Positions 46,315 through 58,464 of a stretch of DNA of 64,000 nucleotides are shown one piece after another. The stretch is from Rattus norvegicus. Lineage: Eukaryota > Chordata > Mammalia > Rodentia > Muridae. Position 1 is the stretch's first letter. Every line of letters starts with the position of its first letter. The stretch covers positions 68,923,939-68,987,938 of the forward strand of contig NC_086034.1 of assembly GCF_036323735.1 (NCBI RefSeq), given 5' to 3'. The translations under genes and the position numbers were made by a program. The notes below the pieces were generated by a model. It was not told where the DNA came from and did no database searches. It saw only the letters and a program-made list of their open reading frames with translations.

Positions 46315-47530
46315 TGTTTTCTTTTTTATTAAATTAGTTTATTTATTTACATTCCAAGCGTTGGATTCCTTCCTGGTTCCCCCTCCCAAAGTTCTTCATC
46401 CTCTCCCCTTTGACTCTGACCTACTCACCCATCCAACCCTGCATGCACTCACTCACCTCCACTCACCACTGCAGCATCCCTCTTCTCTGGGGCATCAAGT
46501 GTCTACAGACAAGGCAGTCCTCAACTACATGTCACGGACCAGCCCATGAATGCTCCTCGGTTGGTAGCTTAGTGTATAGGAGCTCTGAGGTGTCCAGGTT
46601 AGTTGACACTGTTTTTCTTCCTATAGGATTGCCACCTTCTTCAGCTCCTTCAATCCTTCCCATAACTCTTCTATAGGGGTTTCTGACCTCAGTTGAATGA
46701 TTGTAAATATCTGCATCTGTCTCAGTCAGCTACTGGTAAAGCCTCTCAGAGAGCAGTCATGCTATGCTCCTGTCTGTAAGCACAACATGACATCAGTAAT
46801 AGTGTCAGTAATGGTGCCTGCCCATGGGATGGATCTCAAGTGGGGTAGGACACTGGTTAGCCATCCCTTTAGTCTCTGTTCTAGTTGTATTCCTGCATTT
46901 CCTTTATACAGGAAAAATTCTGAATTCTGGGGATGGGTGGATGGCCCCTTCCCTCCACTGGGGGCCTTCTCTATTCAAATTCCATCTCCTCAGTGTTGGG
47001 CATTTCTGCTAAGGTTATCCCCACTGAGTCCTGGGAGCCTTTAACATTCCAGGTCTCTAGGACTCTCTGGAGGTTCCCTCTGTCCCTCACCCTACACAGC
47101 TGCCCATTTCTATTCATTCTCTTGGCCACCTGGGCTTCTATCCTGTGGGCCCCTGTACCAGATCCTGCCACCATTCCATTCCCTCCCCCACCTCCCTCCC
47201 AGGTTCTGCCCTCCCTCTGTCTCCAGTGATTGTTTTGCCCCCTCTTCTAAGTGGGATTGAAGTATCCTCACTTGGGCCTTCTTTTTGTTAAAGTTCATAT
47301 GGTCTGTAAGTTGTATCTTGAGTATTCTGTACTTTTTGATTAATATTCACTTATTAGTGAGTATGTACCATTCATGTCTTTTCGGCCAAGGTTACCTTGG
47401 TCAGGATGATATTTTCTAGTGTCCATGAATTGCATATCTTCTAGGCTTTTTCTCACTATTTGTTATTAGTCTTATTCTACTGTGAGCACATGCAATGTAT
47501 TACGTCTCTGCTCACATTGGAATAAGGCTT
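46315..47530 (-). mobile_element. Old L1 (Lx-like): 3' UTR and ORF2 end
   Basis: T-rich 3' end, then reversed 3' UTR ('ctgggcatcaagtg'-like, 'cttcttcagctccttcaatcc'). At about 47345 the reversed ORF2 end appears ('cacttattagtgagtatgtacc', 'tcaggatgatattttctag'). No open frame. Confidence 0.7.
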
Positions 47531-48266
47531 TATTTTTTTGTCATCAGAAGTCTGACTTCACAATTTTTTTCATGTACACATATCTCAATGTACACAATAT
47601 ATCTTTTTTATATCTGAAGCAATTATTGTCTATTGACTAACATTTAAAAGAAAGATGTTTAAGGTTTAAGGTAGATTAAACCCTATTATTTGAGTAGTAA
47701 GCATTATATACATGTATCATAATTTAATTGGAAAATTATATTTTTTAAAATTTTGACTTTTTATTTAATTTTTCTATGCCTCTCTCTACACTATTCAAAT
47801 CCCCCTCTGTTCTCCCTTTCAAATTCATTACCTCTTCTTTAATATGCATATATATTCACTTATATATTTATTTTATACATATAATTTATATTTAATATAA
47901 TGCATATTGTATATTTATGTATAATATATATGGCATGTTTATAAATATATAAATAATAACATATGAAAATACATATGTGTGTATGTATGTTTGTATATCC
48001 TCATGTCAATTTGGTGTTACTCATGAGGATATTTGTATATATATTTGTGTATTTAGATTGGAAGTTGATACCTATAAGGGAACTCATCCCTGTAATAAAC
48101 TGATATGACCTCTCTCAGCAACCATTAATTAACTGTAGTTTTTCATATAGGGACAGGACCTGTGAGGTGTTTCTAATGTTTTTTGTATGTCATTGTAGAT
48201 GTCTTGTTTAGATGGCAATGATGCTGTGATTTCAAGAATGCAGCTTCCTTGTCAAATATAGAAAAC

Positions 48267-48452
48267 ACTGGAGATGGAGAGATGGCTCAGTGTTTAAGAG
48301 CACTGACTGTTCTTCCATATGTTCAACTTCCAGCAACCACATGATGACTCACAACCATCTACAATGGGATCTAATGCCCTCTTCTGGTGTGTCTGAAGAA
48401 AACCACAATGTACCCATATAAAGAAAATATAAATAAATGAATCTTTAAAATA
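48267..48452 (+). mobile_element. B2 SINE
   Basis: 'ggagatggagagatggctcag', 'aagagcactgactgttcttcc', 'gcaaccacatgatgactcacaa', then an A-rich AATAAATGAATC tail, the full B2 order. Imperfect direct repeats (ATATAGAAAACAC and ATACAGAAAACAT) flank it. Confidence 0.9.
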
Positions 48453-49123
48453 GACATATACAGAAAACATTTTCAGCAGACATTCTGGCCTTGTAGCTGA
48501 TACACTCTTTCTGCACCTCTTCTGTAATATTCAGTCAGCCTTGGATTGCTGCATTGTAGATGTGACATTTGGGGTTGGGCAATTGATGATCTGTTGTTCT
48601 CTTCATTCTGAGCCGTTGTGAATTTCTTTAATCATCTCCATCTAATACTGAAAGAGGCTTTCTTGATGAGGAGTGGGAGCTAGGTTTACCTCTCAGTATT
48701 ATGGTATTTAGCATGTAGATCTACTGGATTAGGAAAGAAGTAATAGCAGATGTTGCTCTAGGATCTGTGACTTCACTTTCATTGGATATGCCTACGGTTA
48801 TAGTAACAGCTATGAATTGCCTCCTATGGAGCAGACCTTAAGTCTAATTAAATAGCTGGTGCTGATGTTACACCCAATATGTCCCACTAATGTACCACTG
48901 AGGATATACTGTTTCAATTGTTTAAATTCAATAGGGTCTTATTTTTAACTTTTGGGAGAAAAATGATATTGGCAGTCATCTACATTTGGTGGGGTAGCAG
49001 CAAGGGTGGGAGTTCTGTTCAACTCCTTTGACAAACTCCAGCAATTCCAAGAGGGTCCACTGGGGATTTAGCTGGACAGTGTAATGGTTTGGGGGTAGCA
49101 TTATTATCCCAAGTTAGATAGCT

Positions 49124-49126
<3 letters not shown>

Positions 49127-49183
<57 letters not shown>
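49127..49183. repeat. (AT)28 microsatellite followed by (GT)n
   Basis: Fifty-seven bases of uninterrupted AT, then GTGTGTGTGTGTG to 49196. Confidence 0.98.
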
Positions 49184-49186
<3 letters not shown>

Positions 49187-50239
49187 TGTGTGTGTGCTTA
49201 TGTGTATGTTTGAATGTATCATGTCTAATTTCCATAATTTTCAAGAATTTATGGTTTCGGTTCTTTCTCCCCCTTCCCCTTCATTTCTATTGCCCTCTCT
49301 CCTGCCTCCCCAGTTAGTGTGCCTTCTTCATTTTCCTAATCTCTCCTTCATAGTACCAATGTCCTCCTCTACTCTTCTCTAGTGCTTCCCTATGGCCTCT
49401 CATTTTCTTTTCTGTTTTCTGTGATCATTCCAGGTTATATACTCATTTAAAGATTTAGAGATAGCATCCAAAGTTACACAAAATTCACTGCTTGGATTCT
49501 GGCTATGAGTTTTTTTCAATTAGTACAGTATTATTTCTTTCCATCCATTCACCTACAGGTCTTATTATTTCATTTCTCTTTACAGGTATGTATAAATTCC
49601 ATATTCTCATTATACATTCATTCATTTAAAGACATGACATTGTTTCCATTTTCAAGATATTATGAATATATATGCCAATGGGTATATCTAAGCACAGTAG
49701 CTATGGAGTAGCATGTTAAGTTCCTTTGGCATGTGCTAAGGCATGGCATGGCTAGATCACATGGTAGATTGAGTTTAGTTCTTCGTGAATTCTCCAAAAT
49801 GATTTCCATTGTGTCTATACCAGTTTACAGTATTTGTTGTCAATTGTTTTCCTCATTCTGAATATTCTAATATGGATAAAATGAATTAATATGCTTTTAA
49901 TTCTCACATTCTCCTTACTAAAGATAGTAAACACATTTTACAAGCATATTTTTTTGCCATTTTGGTTTCTTCTTTTCAGAACACCATAATGACATCTGTA
50001 GCCAATTATTAAATGAATTATTTGTTTTCATGAATCTTGGTCTTTAGAAGTTGTGTGTGATCTGGATAGTAATACTCTAGAAGGTATATAGATGTATAGA
50101 TGGTAAAAATTCTCTCCTGTTGTATTGACATTTTCTGCACTCATTATTTAATTGGGGGAGTGTACAGATAGTTCTTAGTGAAGACATATGTCAATCTAGA
50201 AGAAGTAGGTGAGATTCAGAATTCATCCAAACTACTAAA

Positions 50240-50541
50240 GTTATAATAAGAATATATCCGCAGATAAACAGACTCATAAGAAATGGAGAGAAAAAAAGTT
50301 GTAATAAAAAGGATTTCAGTTAAATAAATCCAAGCATAGATGGATTCACAACATAATTTTACCAGATTTACAAAGATCTAAAGTCAATCCTTTGTAAAAA
50401 GTATTTTTAAGAAATAGAAACAGAAAGAAAACTTGCAAACTCATTCTGTAAAACCAGTCTTACTCTAATGAAACAACAACAACAAAACTATTGGCCAATA
50501 TCTCTGATGAGTACAGACACAAAAATCCTCAATTAAAAAAA
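50240..50541 (+). mobile_element. Old L1 ORF2, left half of the L1-C target
   Basis: Diverged ORF2: 'gatggattcacaacataattttacc', 'ccaatatctctgatgagtac', 'aaaatcctcaatt'. It stops at ACTTGCAAACCA (50542-50553), which recurs at 63332, where the same ORF2 continues. Confidence 0.75.
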
Positions 50542-50553
50542 ACTTGCAAACCA

Positions 50554-51141
50554 TCCCTGCACACAAATCCCATGGGGAAGAGAGCTGAACATCCAGGAGT
50601 GCATACATCCTGAGACCACAGGACAGACTGCCACTTCTGCACACCTCTGCCCACATTGCCGGTGCAAGGGGAAAGTGAACAGTGCCTCTGGACACAGGAA
50701 TATAGGAACAGATAGCTGCTGGTACCCACGAGTCTGGTCTGCGCCCAGGACTGAACTTAACTCGCTAAGCAGCTCCCTGCACCCAAATCCCAAGGGGAAC
50801 AGAGCTGGACCCTCAGAAGTGTGAGCACTCCTGAGAAGTCAAAGGAGAATACCCTCTGCCCACAGTCCAGACCCATGAGGGAATTGCCTAGTGCCAACTG
50901 TGCCCCCTAGATGCAAGGACCTAGAAGCAATCAGGGGCAGGACCCTTTGATTCCTTCCCATGGCCAGAGCTGGAAGACAATCTCCAGAAACACCTACACA
51001 CCTGAAATCAGAGCACCTGTTCTCAGGAAAGGCTGAAAGAAAACAGGAAAACAGTTCTACAGGAGTGCTGACACAGAGGGCTACAGCAGGGTCAAGTCAC
51101 TCTCAGAAACAGCAAGACAAGCAAACACCAGAGACACCCCA
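50554..51141 (+). promoter_or_regulatory. 5' UTR of L1-C with tandem promoter units
   Basis: Two unit starts of the form TCCCTGCAC(A/C)CAAATCCCA followed by GGGGAA and AGAGCTG lie at 50554 and 50774, so the period is 220 bp. That is close to the roughly 200-bp monomers known upstream of mouse L1 subfamilies. Confidence 0.75.
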
Positions 51142-52240
51142 ATGGCTAGAGGCAAGCACAGGAACCTAATCAATAGAAACCAAGACTACTTGGTATCAAC
51201 AGAGTCCAGTTCTCCCACCAAAGAAAATACTGGATTTCCAAACACACAGGAAAAGCAATGTTTAGATTTAAAAATCACATTTTTTGATAATGATGGAGGA
51301 CTTTAAGAAAGACATAAAGACCTCCCTTAGAGAAATGCAGGAAAGCACAATTAAACAAGTGGAAGCCCTTAGAGAGAAAACACAAAAGTTCCTGAAAGAA
51401 TTACAGGAAAATGCAACCAAACAGGTGAAGGAATTGAACAAAACCATTCAGGATTTAAAATTGGAAATAGAAACAATAAAGTAAGCACAAAGGGAGACAA
51501 CCCTGAATATAGAAAACCCAAGGAAGAGACAAGAAATGGTAGATACAAGCATTACCAACAGAATACAAGAGAAAGAAGAGAGAAACTCAGGGGCAGAAAA
51601 TACCATAGAAAACTTTGACACAAATGTCAAAGATAATGTAAAGGGCGAAAAGCTTCTAGCCCAAAACATCCAGGAAATCCGGGACACAATGAAAAGATCA
51701 AACGTAAGGATAATAGGTATAGAAGAAAGTGAAGACTCCCAACTTAAAGGGCCAGTAATATATTCAACCAAATTGTAGAAGAAAACTTCCCCAACCTAAA
51801 GAAAGAGATGCCCATAAACATACAAGACACCTACAGAACTCCAAATACATTGGACCGGAAGAGAAATTCCTCCCATCATATAATAGTTAAAGCACCAAAT
51901 GCACAAAACAAAGAAAGAATATTAAAAGCAGTAAGGGAAAGGACAAGTGACATATAAAGGCAGATCTATAAGAATTACACAATACTTCTCTGATAACAGA
52001 GACCATGAAAGCCAGAAGATCCTGGACAGATGTCATACAGACCTGAGGAGAACACAAATGCCAGCCCAAGTTACTGTATCCAGCAAACTCTCAATTAAGA
52101 TAGATGGAGAAACCAAGATATTCCATGACAAAACCAAATTTACACAATATCTTTCTACAAATCCAGCCCTACAAAGGATAATATATGGAAAACTCCAACA
52201 CAAGGAGAGAAACTACACCATACAGAAAACAAGAATATAA
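51142..52240 (+). pseudogene. L1-C ORF1 remnant
   Basis: The ATG at 51142 still gives MARGK. The frame is lost before the coiled coil, interrupted by a TAA near 51481, and shifted again near 51765-51780. It resumes in the C-terminal domain (51947-52240, with KLSIKIDGETKIFHD). The coiled-coil segment carries the EDFKKD and KQVEAL heptads with one unit. Confidence 0.85.
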
Positions 52241-52296
52241 TTTCCTTGCAATGAAACCAGAAGAGAGGCACACAAACATAATTCTACCTCTAACAA

Positions 52297-55200
52297 CAAA
52301 AATAACAGGAAGTGGCAATCACTATTCCTTAATATCTCTCAATATCGATGGACTCAAATCCCCAATAAAAAGACATAGACTAACAGACTGGATATGCAAA
52401 AAGTACCCAGCATTTTGCTGCATGCAGGAAACAACTCAGAGACAAAGACAGACATTACCTCAGAGTAAATGACTGGAAAGCAACTTTCTAAGGAAATGGC
52501 CTGAACAAAGAAGCTGGAGTTGCCATTCTAATATCAAATAAAAATGACTTTCAACCAAAAGTCATTAAAAAAGAAAAGGAAGGACACATCATATTCATCA
52601 AAGGGAAAAATCCATCAAGATGAACTCTTAATCCTAAATATCTATGCTCCAAATGCAAGGGCACCTACATTCATTAATGAAATCTTACTAAAGCTCAAAG
52701 AACACATTGCATCTCACACAATAATAATAGGAGATTTCAATACCCCACTCTCATCAATGGACAAATCATGGAAACAGTAATTAGACATAGAGAAACTTAC
52801 AGAAGTTATGAATAAAATGGATATAACAGTTATTTATAGAACATTCCATCCTAAAACGAAGGGATATAATTTCTTCTTAGCACCTCATGGTACCTTCTCC
52901 AAAATTGACCATATAATTGGTCACAAAACAGGCCTTAACAGATACAGGAAGATAGAAATAATCCAATGCATACTATCAGATCACCATAGCCAAAGACTTG
53001 TCTTCAATAACAACAGTAATGACAGAAAGCCCACATATACATAGAAGCTGAACAATGCTCTATTCAATGACAACTTGGTCAAGGAAGAAGTAAAGAAAGA
53101 AATTAAAGACTTCTTAGAATTTAATGAAAATACATATACAACATACCCAAAAGTATGGGACACAATGAAAGTGGTGCTAAGAGGATAAAGAAACAGTTCC
53201 TGAAAAAGAAATAGGAGAGAGCATATGTCAGCTGCTTGACAGCACACCTAAAAGCTCTAGAAATAAAAGAAATAAATAAACCCAAGAGGAGTAGAAGGCA
53301 GGAAATAATCAAACTTGGGACTGAAATCAACTAAGTAGAAACAAAAAGGACTATACAAAGAATCAACAAAACCTGGAGCTGTTTCTTTGAGACAATCAAA
53401 AGATAGATAAACTCTTAGCCAGATGAACCAGGGGTCCCAGAGAGTATATCCAAATTAACAAAATCAGAAATGAAGAGGGAGACATAACAACAGAATCTGA
53501 AGAAATTAAAAAAATCATCATATCCTACTACAGAAGACTATGTTCAACAAAACTGGAAAATCTGGAGGAAATGGATAATTTTCTAGACAGATACCAGGTA
53601 CCAAAGTTAAATCAGGTACAAGTAAACCATCTAAACTACTCCATAACTCCTAAAGAAATAAAAGCAGTTATTAAAAGTCTCCCAACCAAAAAGAGCCCAG
53701 GACCAGATGGGTTTAGAGAAGAATTCTATCAGACCTTCATAGAAGATCTCATACCAATACTGTCCAAACTATTCCACAAAATAAAAACGACGGAGCACTA
53801 CCAAATTCCTTCTATGAAGCCACAATTACTCTTATACCAAGACTACACAAAGACCCAAAAAAGAAAGAGAACTTCAGACCAGTTTCCCTTATGAATATTG
53901 ACACAAAAATGCTCAATAAAATTCTTGCAAATTGAATCCAAGAACACATCAAAACGATCATCCATCATGATCAAGTAGGCTTCATCCCAGGGATGCACGG
54001 ATGGTTTAATATATGGAAATCCATTAATATAATTCACTATATAAACAAACTCAAAGGTACGAACCACATGATCATTTCACTAGATACTGAGAAAGCATTT
54101 GACAGAATTCAACACCCCTTCATGATAAAAGTCCTGAAATGATCAGGAATTCAAGGCCGATATCTAAACATAGTAAGAGCAACATACAGAAAACCAGTAG
54201 TTAACATCAAACTAAATGGAGAGAAACTTGAGGCAATCCCATTAAAATCAGGAACTAGGCAAGGCTGCCCATTCTCTACTTATTCAATATAGTACTGGAA
54301 GTCCTAGCCAGAGCAATCAGACAATGAAAGGAAGTCAAAGGGATACAAATTGGAAGGGAAGAAATCAAAATATCACTATTTGCAAATGATATGATAGTAT
54401 ACTTAAGCGACCCCATAAGTTCCACCAGAGAACTACTTAACATGATAAACAACTTCAGCAAAGTTTCAGGGTATACAATTAACTCAAACAAATAAGTAGC
54501 CTTCCTCTACTCAAAGGATTAACAGGCTGAGAAAGAAATTAGAGAAATGACACCTGTCACAATCGTCCCAAAAAACATAAAATAACTTGGAGTTAATTTA
54601 ACAAAGAAAGTGAAAGATCTCTATGACAAGAACTTCAAGTCTCTGAAGAAAGAAATTGAGGAAGATCTCAGAAGATGGAAAGATCTTCCATGCTCGTGGA
54701 TTGGCAGGATTAATATAGTAAAGATTGCCATTTTGCCAAAAGCAATCTACAGTTTCAATGCAATCCCCATCAAAATTCCTACTCAATTCTTTATTGAGAT
54801 AGAAAGAGCAATTTGAAAATTCATTTGGAAAACAAAAATCCCAGGATAGTGAAAACTATACTCAACAATTAAAGAACTTCTGGGGGAATCACCATCCCTG
54901 ACTTCAAGCACCATTACAGAGCAATAGTCATAAAAATTATATGGTGTTGGTACAAAGACAGGCAGATAGATCAGTGGAACAGAATTGAAGACCCAGAAAT
55001 TAACCCACACACCTATGGTAACTTCATCTTTAACAAAAGAGCTAAAACCATCCAATGAAAGAAAGATAGCATTTTCAACAAATGGTGCTGGCTCAACTGG
55101 AGGTCAGCATGTAGAAGAGTGCAAATCGATTGATTCTTATCATCATGTACAAAGTTTAAGTCCAAATGAATCAAAGACCTCCACATCAAACCAGATACAC

Positions 55201-56110
55201 TCAAAGTAATAGCAGAAAAAGTGGGGAGGAGTCTTGAACACATGGGCACTGGGAAAAATTTCCTGAACAAAACACCAAATGGCTTATGCTCTAAGATCAA
55301 GAACAGACAAATGGTACCTCATAAGACTACAAATTTTCTGTAAGGAAAAAGACACTGTCATTAGGACAAAAGAGCAACCAACAGATTGGGAAAAGATCTT
55401 TACCAATCCTACATCTGATCGAGGGCTTATATCCCTCTATATCCAAAATATACAAAGAACTCAAGAAGTTAGACTCCAGAGAGCCAAATAATCCTATTAA
55501 AAATGGGGTACAGACCTAATAAAACATTCTCAGCTGAGGAATATCGAATGGCCAAAAAGCTCCTAAAGAAATGCTCAATATCTTTACTCATCAGGGAAAT
55601 GCAAATCAAAACAACCTTATGATTCCACTTCACACCAGTCAGAATGGCTAAGATAAAAAACTCAGATGACAGAAGATGCTGGCAAGGATGTGGAGAAAGA
55701 GGAACACTCTTCCATTGTTGGTGGAATTGCAAACTGGTACAACCATTCTGAAAATCAGTCTGGAGGTTCCTCAGAAAGTTAGACATCGCACTACCTGAGG
55801 AGCCAGTTATACCTCTCCTAGGCATATACCCAAAAGATGCCCCAACATATAAAAAAAAACACATGCTCCACTATGTTCATAGCAGCCTTATTTACAATAG
55901 CCAAAGCTGGAAAGAACCCAGATGTCCATCAACAGAGGAATGGATTCAAAAAATGTGGTACACCTACACAATGGAGTACTACTCAGCTATCAAAAACAGT
56001 AACATCAGGAAATTCATAGGTAAATGTAATGAACTAGAAAATATTATCCTGAGTGAGGTAACACAATCCCAGAAAAACACACTTGGTATGCACATAAGTG
56101 GATATAAGCC
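52297..56110 (+). pseudogene. L1-C ORF2 remnant
   Basis: A full-length ORF2 frame collinear with L1-D, broken by more than ten stops and indels. The ATG position reads ACA. Blocks still legible are LNIDGLKS, QETTQ, IGDFNTPLSS, SPGPDGF and the Cys-rich end. The catalytic motif reads FAND instead of FADD (Asn codon AAT at 54385-54387). The stop region is also altered, since the frame runs past the usual end. Confidence 0.88.
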
Positions 56111-56521
56111 CAAAAGACTGAATTACCCAAGATGCAATCCAGAGACCACAGGAAGCTCAAGAAGAAGGATGATCAAAATGTATATGCTCCTATTCCTTCT
56201 TAAAAGGGGAAAATTCCATAGGAGGGGATACGGAAGTATAGTTTAGAGCAGCGACTGAAGGAATGACCATTCAGAGTCTGCCCCACATGTGGCCCATATA
56301 TATACAGTCACCAAAATTAGATAAGATTGATGAAGCTAAAAAATGCATGCTGAAATGGACTGATGTAGATCTCTCCTGGGAGACACATCCAGAGCATGTC
56401 CAATACAGAGGTCAAGGTTAGCAGCAAACCACTGAAGAAAGAACAGGACCCCCTTGGGGGGAATTAAAGGAAGGATTGAAAGAGTTGAAGGAGCTTGCAA
56501 CCCCATAAGAACAACAATGCC
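56111..56521 (+). other. L1-C 3' UTR up to the L1-D insertion
   Basis: L1 3' UTR including 'ccacatgtggcccatatatatacag' and 'gagttgaaggagcttgcaacc'. The final 15 bases (56507-56521, AAGAACAACAATGCC) are the 5' copy of the L1-D target duplication. Confidence 0.88.
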
Positions 56522-57307
56522 GAGTTCTCTGCACCCAAATCCCGTGGGAGGGAGAGCTAAACCTTCAGAGAGGCAGACAAGCCTGGGAAACCAGAAGAGA
56601 CTGCTCTCTGTACATACATCTCGGATGCCAGAGGAAAGCACCAGAGGCCATCTGGAACCTTGGTGCACTGAAGCTCCCGGAAGGGGCAGCACAGGTCTTC
56701 CTGGTTGCTGCCACTGCAGAGAGCCCGTGGGCAGCACCCCGCGAGCAAACTTGAGCCTCGGGACCACAGGTAAGACCAACTTGTCTGTTGCAAGAGGGCT
56801 GCCTGGTGAAATCGGGACACACAGCTGCAGAGTTCCTCTAGGACCTGGCACGTCCTGTGTTTACCGGAAGTCCCACCCCTGCGGATCCCGGCCCGCAGCA
56901 GCTCTCTGCTCCCAGACCCCTTGGGAAAGAGACCTCACTGCCTGGTCAGGTGGGCACTCCTGAGGCTGCATAAGCTCCCAGAAGGGGCGGCGCATGTCTT
57001 CCTGGTTGCTGCCACCACAAAGAGCCCGTGGGCAGCACCCCACGAGCAAACTTGAGCCTCGGGACCACAGGTAAGACCAAATTTTCTGCTGCAAGAAAGC
57101 TGCCGGGTGAACTCAAGACACAGGCCCACAGGAACAGCTGAAGACCTGTAGAGAGGAAAAACTACACGCCCGAAAGCAGAACACTCTGTCCCCATAACTG
57201 ACTGAAAGAGAGGAAAACAGGTCTACAGCACTCCTGACACACAGGCTTATAGGACAGTCTAGCCACTGTAAGAAATAGCAGAACAAAGTAACACTAGAGA
57301 TAATCTG
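56522..57307 (+). promoter_or_regulatory. 5' UTR of L1-D with a duplicated segment
   Basis: A segment of about 130 bp (AGCTCC(C)GAAGGGGC through CTTCCTGGTTGCTGCC to the splice-donor-like CACAGGTAAGACCAA) occurs twice, 301 bp apart (about 56670 and 56971). Between them lie about 70 bp not seen in A or B, then the GGATCCCGGCCCGCAGCAG start of a second unit. A partial promoter unit has been joined in front of an internally deleted one. Confidence 0.75.
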
Positions 57308-58405
57308 ATGGCGAGAGGCAAGCGCAGGAACACAAGCAACAGAAACCAAGACTACATGGCATCATCGGAGCCCAATTCTCCCACCAAAACAAACATGGAA
57401 TATCCAAACACACCAGAAAAGCAAGATCTAGTTTCAAAATCATATTTGATCATGATGCTGGAGGACTTCAAGAAAGACATGAAGAACTCCCTTAGGGAAA
57501 CACAGGAAAACATAAATAAACAAATAGAAGCCTACAGAGAGGAATCACAAAATTCCCTGAAAGAATCGCAAAAATCCCTGAAAGAATTCCAGGAAAACAC
57601 AATCAAACAGTTGAAGGAATTAAAAATGGAAATAGAAGCAATCAAGAAAGAACACATGGAAACAACCCTGGATATAGAAAACCAAAAGAAGAGACAAGGA
57701 GCTGTAGATACAAGCTTCACCAACAGAATACAAGAGATGGAAGAGAGAATCTCAGGAGCAGACGATTCCATAGAAATCATTGACTCAACTGTCAAAGATA
57801 ATGTAAAGCGGAAAAAGCTACTGTTCCAAAACATACAGGAAATCCAGGACTCAATGAGAAGATCAAACCTAAGGATAATAGGTATAGAAGAGAGTGAAGA
57901 CTCCCAGCTCAAAGGACCAGTAAATATCTTCAACAAAATCATAGAAGAAAACTTCCCTAACCTAAAAAAAGAGATACCCATAGGCATACAAGAAGCCTAC
58001 AGAACTTCAAATAGATTGGACCAGAAAAGAAACATATCCCGTCACATAATAGTCAAAACACCAAACGCACAAAATAAAGAAAGAATATTAAAAGCAGTAA
58101 GGGAAAAAGGTCAAGTAACATATAAAGGCAGACCTATCAGAATCACACCAGACTTCTCGCCAGAAACTATGAAGGCCAGAAGATCCTGGACTGACGTCAT
58201 ACAGACCCCAAGAGAACACAAATGCCAGCCCAGGTTACTGTATCCTGCAAAACTCTCAATTAACATATATGGAGAAACCAAGATATTCCATGACAAAACC
58301 AAATTTACACAATATCTTTCTACAAATCCAGCACTACAAAGGATAATAAATGGTAAAGCCCAACATAAGGAGGCAAGCTATACCCTAGAAGAAGTAAGAA
58401 ACTAA
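57308..58405 (+). CDS. L1-D ORF1 protein, intact
   Basis: 365 codons, fully open. It is the L1 RNA-binding chaperone that trimerises and coats its own RNA in cytoplasmic particles. A basic, Ser/Asn-rich N-terminus (1-40) is followed by a long coiled coil at about 45-175. An extra heptad (SQNSLKE then SQKSLKE, 80-93) is seen here relative to L1-B. The RRM-like domain starts at NLRIIGIEESED (187-198) and the C-terminal domain spans about 268-350 with RLLYPAKLSI at 309-318. The start follows the 5' UTR at the same place as in A and B. Asp is replaced by Tyr at 321 and Leu by Pro at 301 relative to A; their effects are unknown. It is the only intact ORF1 in the window. Confidence 0.95.
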   Translation: MARGKRRNTSNRNQDYMASSEPNSPTKTNMEYPNTPEKQDLVSKSYLIMMLEDFKKDMKNSLRETQENINKQIEAYREESQNSLKESQKSLKEFQENTIKQLKELKMEIEAIKKEHMETTLDIENQKKRQGAVDTSFTNRIQEMEERISGADDSIEIIDSTVKDNVKRKKLLFQNIQEIQDSMRRSNLRIIGIEESEDSQLKGPVNIFNKIIEENFPNLKKEIPIGIQEAYRTSNRLDQKRNISRHIIVKTPNAQNKERILKAVREKGQVTYKGRPIRITPDFSPETMKARRSWTDVIQTPREHKCQPRLLYPAKLSINIYGETKIFHDKTKFTQYLSTNPALQRIINGKAQHKEASYTLEEVRN

Positions 58406-58464
58406 GCGTCTTGGCAACAAAACAAAGAGAGTGAAAGTACACAAACATAACCTCACATCCAAAT

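Larger units (their letters stand above)
47750..50080 (-). mobile_element. Old L1 (Lx-like) 3' UTR and ORF2 end, interrupted
   Basis: A reversed Lx-like 3' UTR (47750-49440) with markers 'ggtgttactcatgagg', 'ttcattctgagccgttgtg' and 'gatgaggagtgggagctagg'. Diverged ORF2 3' sequence follows to about 50080. A B2 SINE at 48267 and the (AT)n at 49127 interrupt it. Confidence 0.6.
50554..56521 (+). mobile_element. L1-C: older near full-length L1, 5' portion
   Basis: It contains 5' UTR (50554-51141), decayed ORF1, decayed ORF2, and a 3' UTR up to 56521, where L1-D is inserted. The remaining 3' UTR is at 63031-63331. The 12-bp duplication ACTTGCAAACCA (50542-50553 and 63332-63343) bounds the element. 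Numerous substitutions and indels relative to A, B and D show it is considerably older. Confidence 0.92.

Noticed and set aside
46274..47298. Cluster of 60-115 codon ORFs on both strands
   Set aside because: Produced by GC-richer, stop-poor L1 3' UTR sequence; mutually overlapping and without domains.
50465..50793. Overlapping minus-strand ORFs of 66-86 codons
   Set aside because: Antisense to the L1-C 5' UTR. They could relate to the ORF0-like reading elsewhere, but here the frames are short and diverged.
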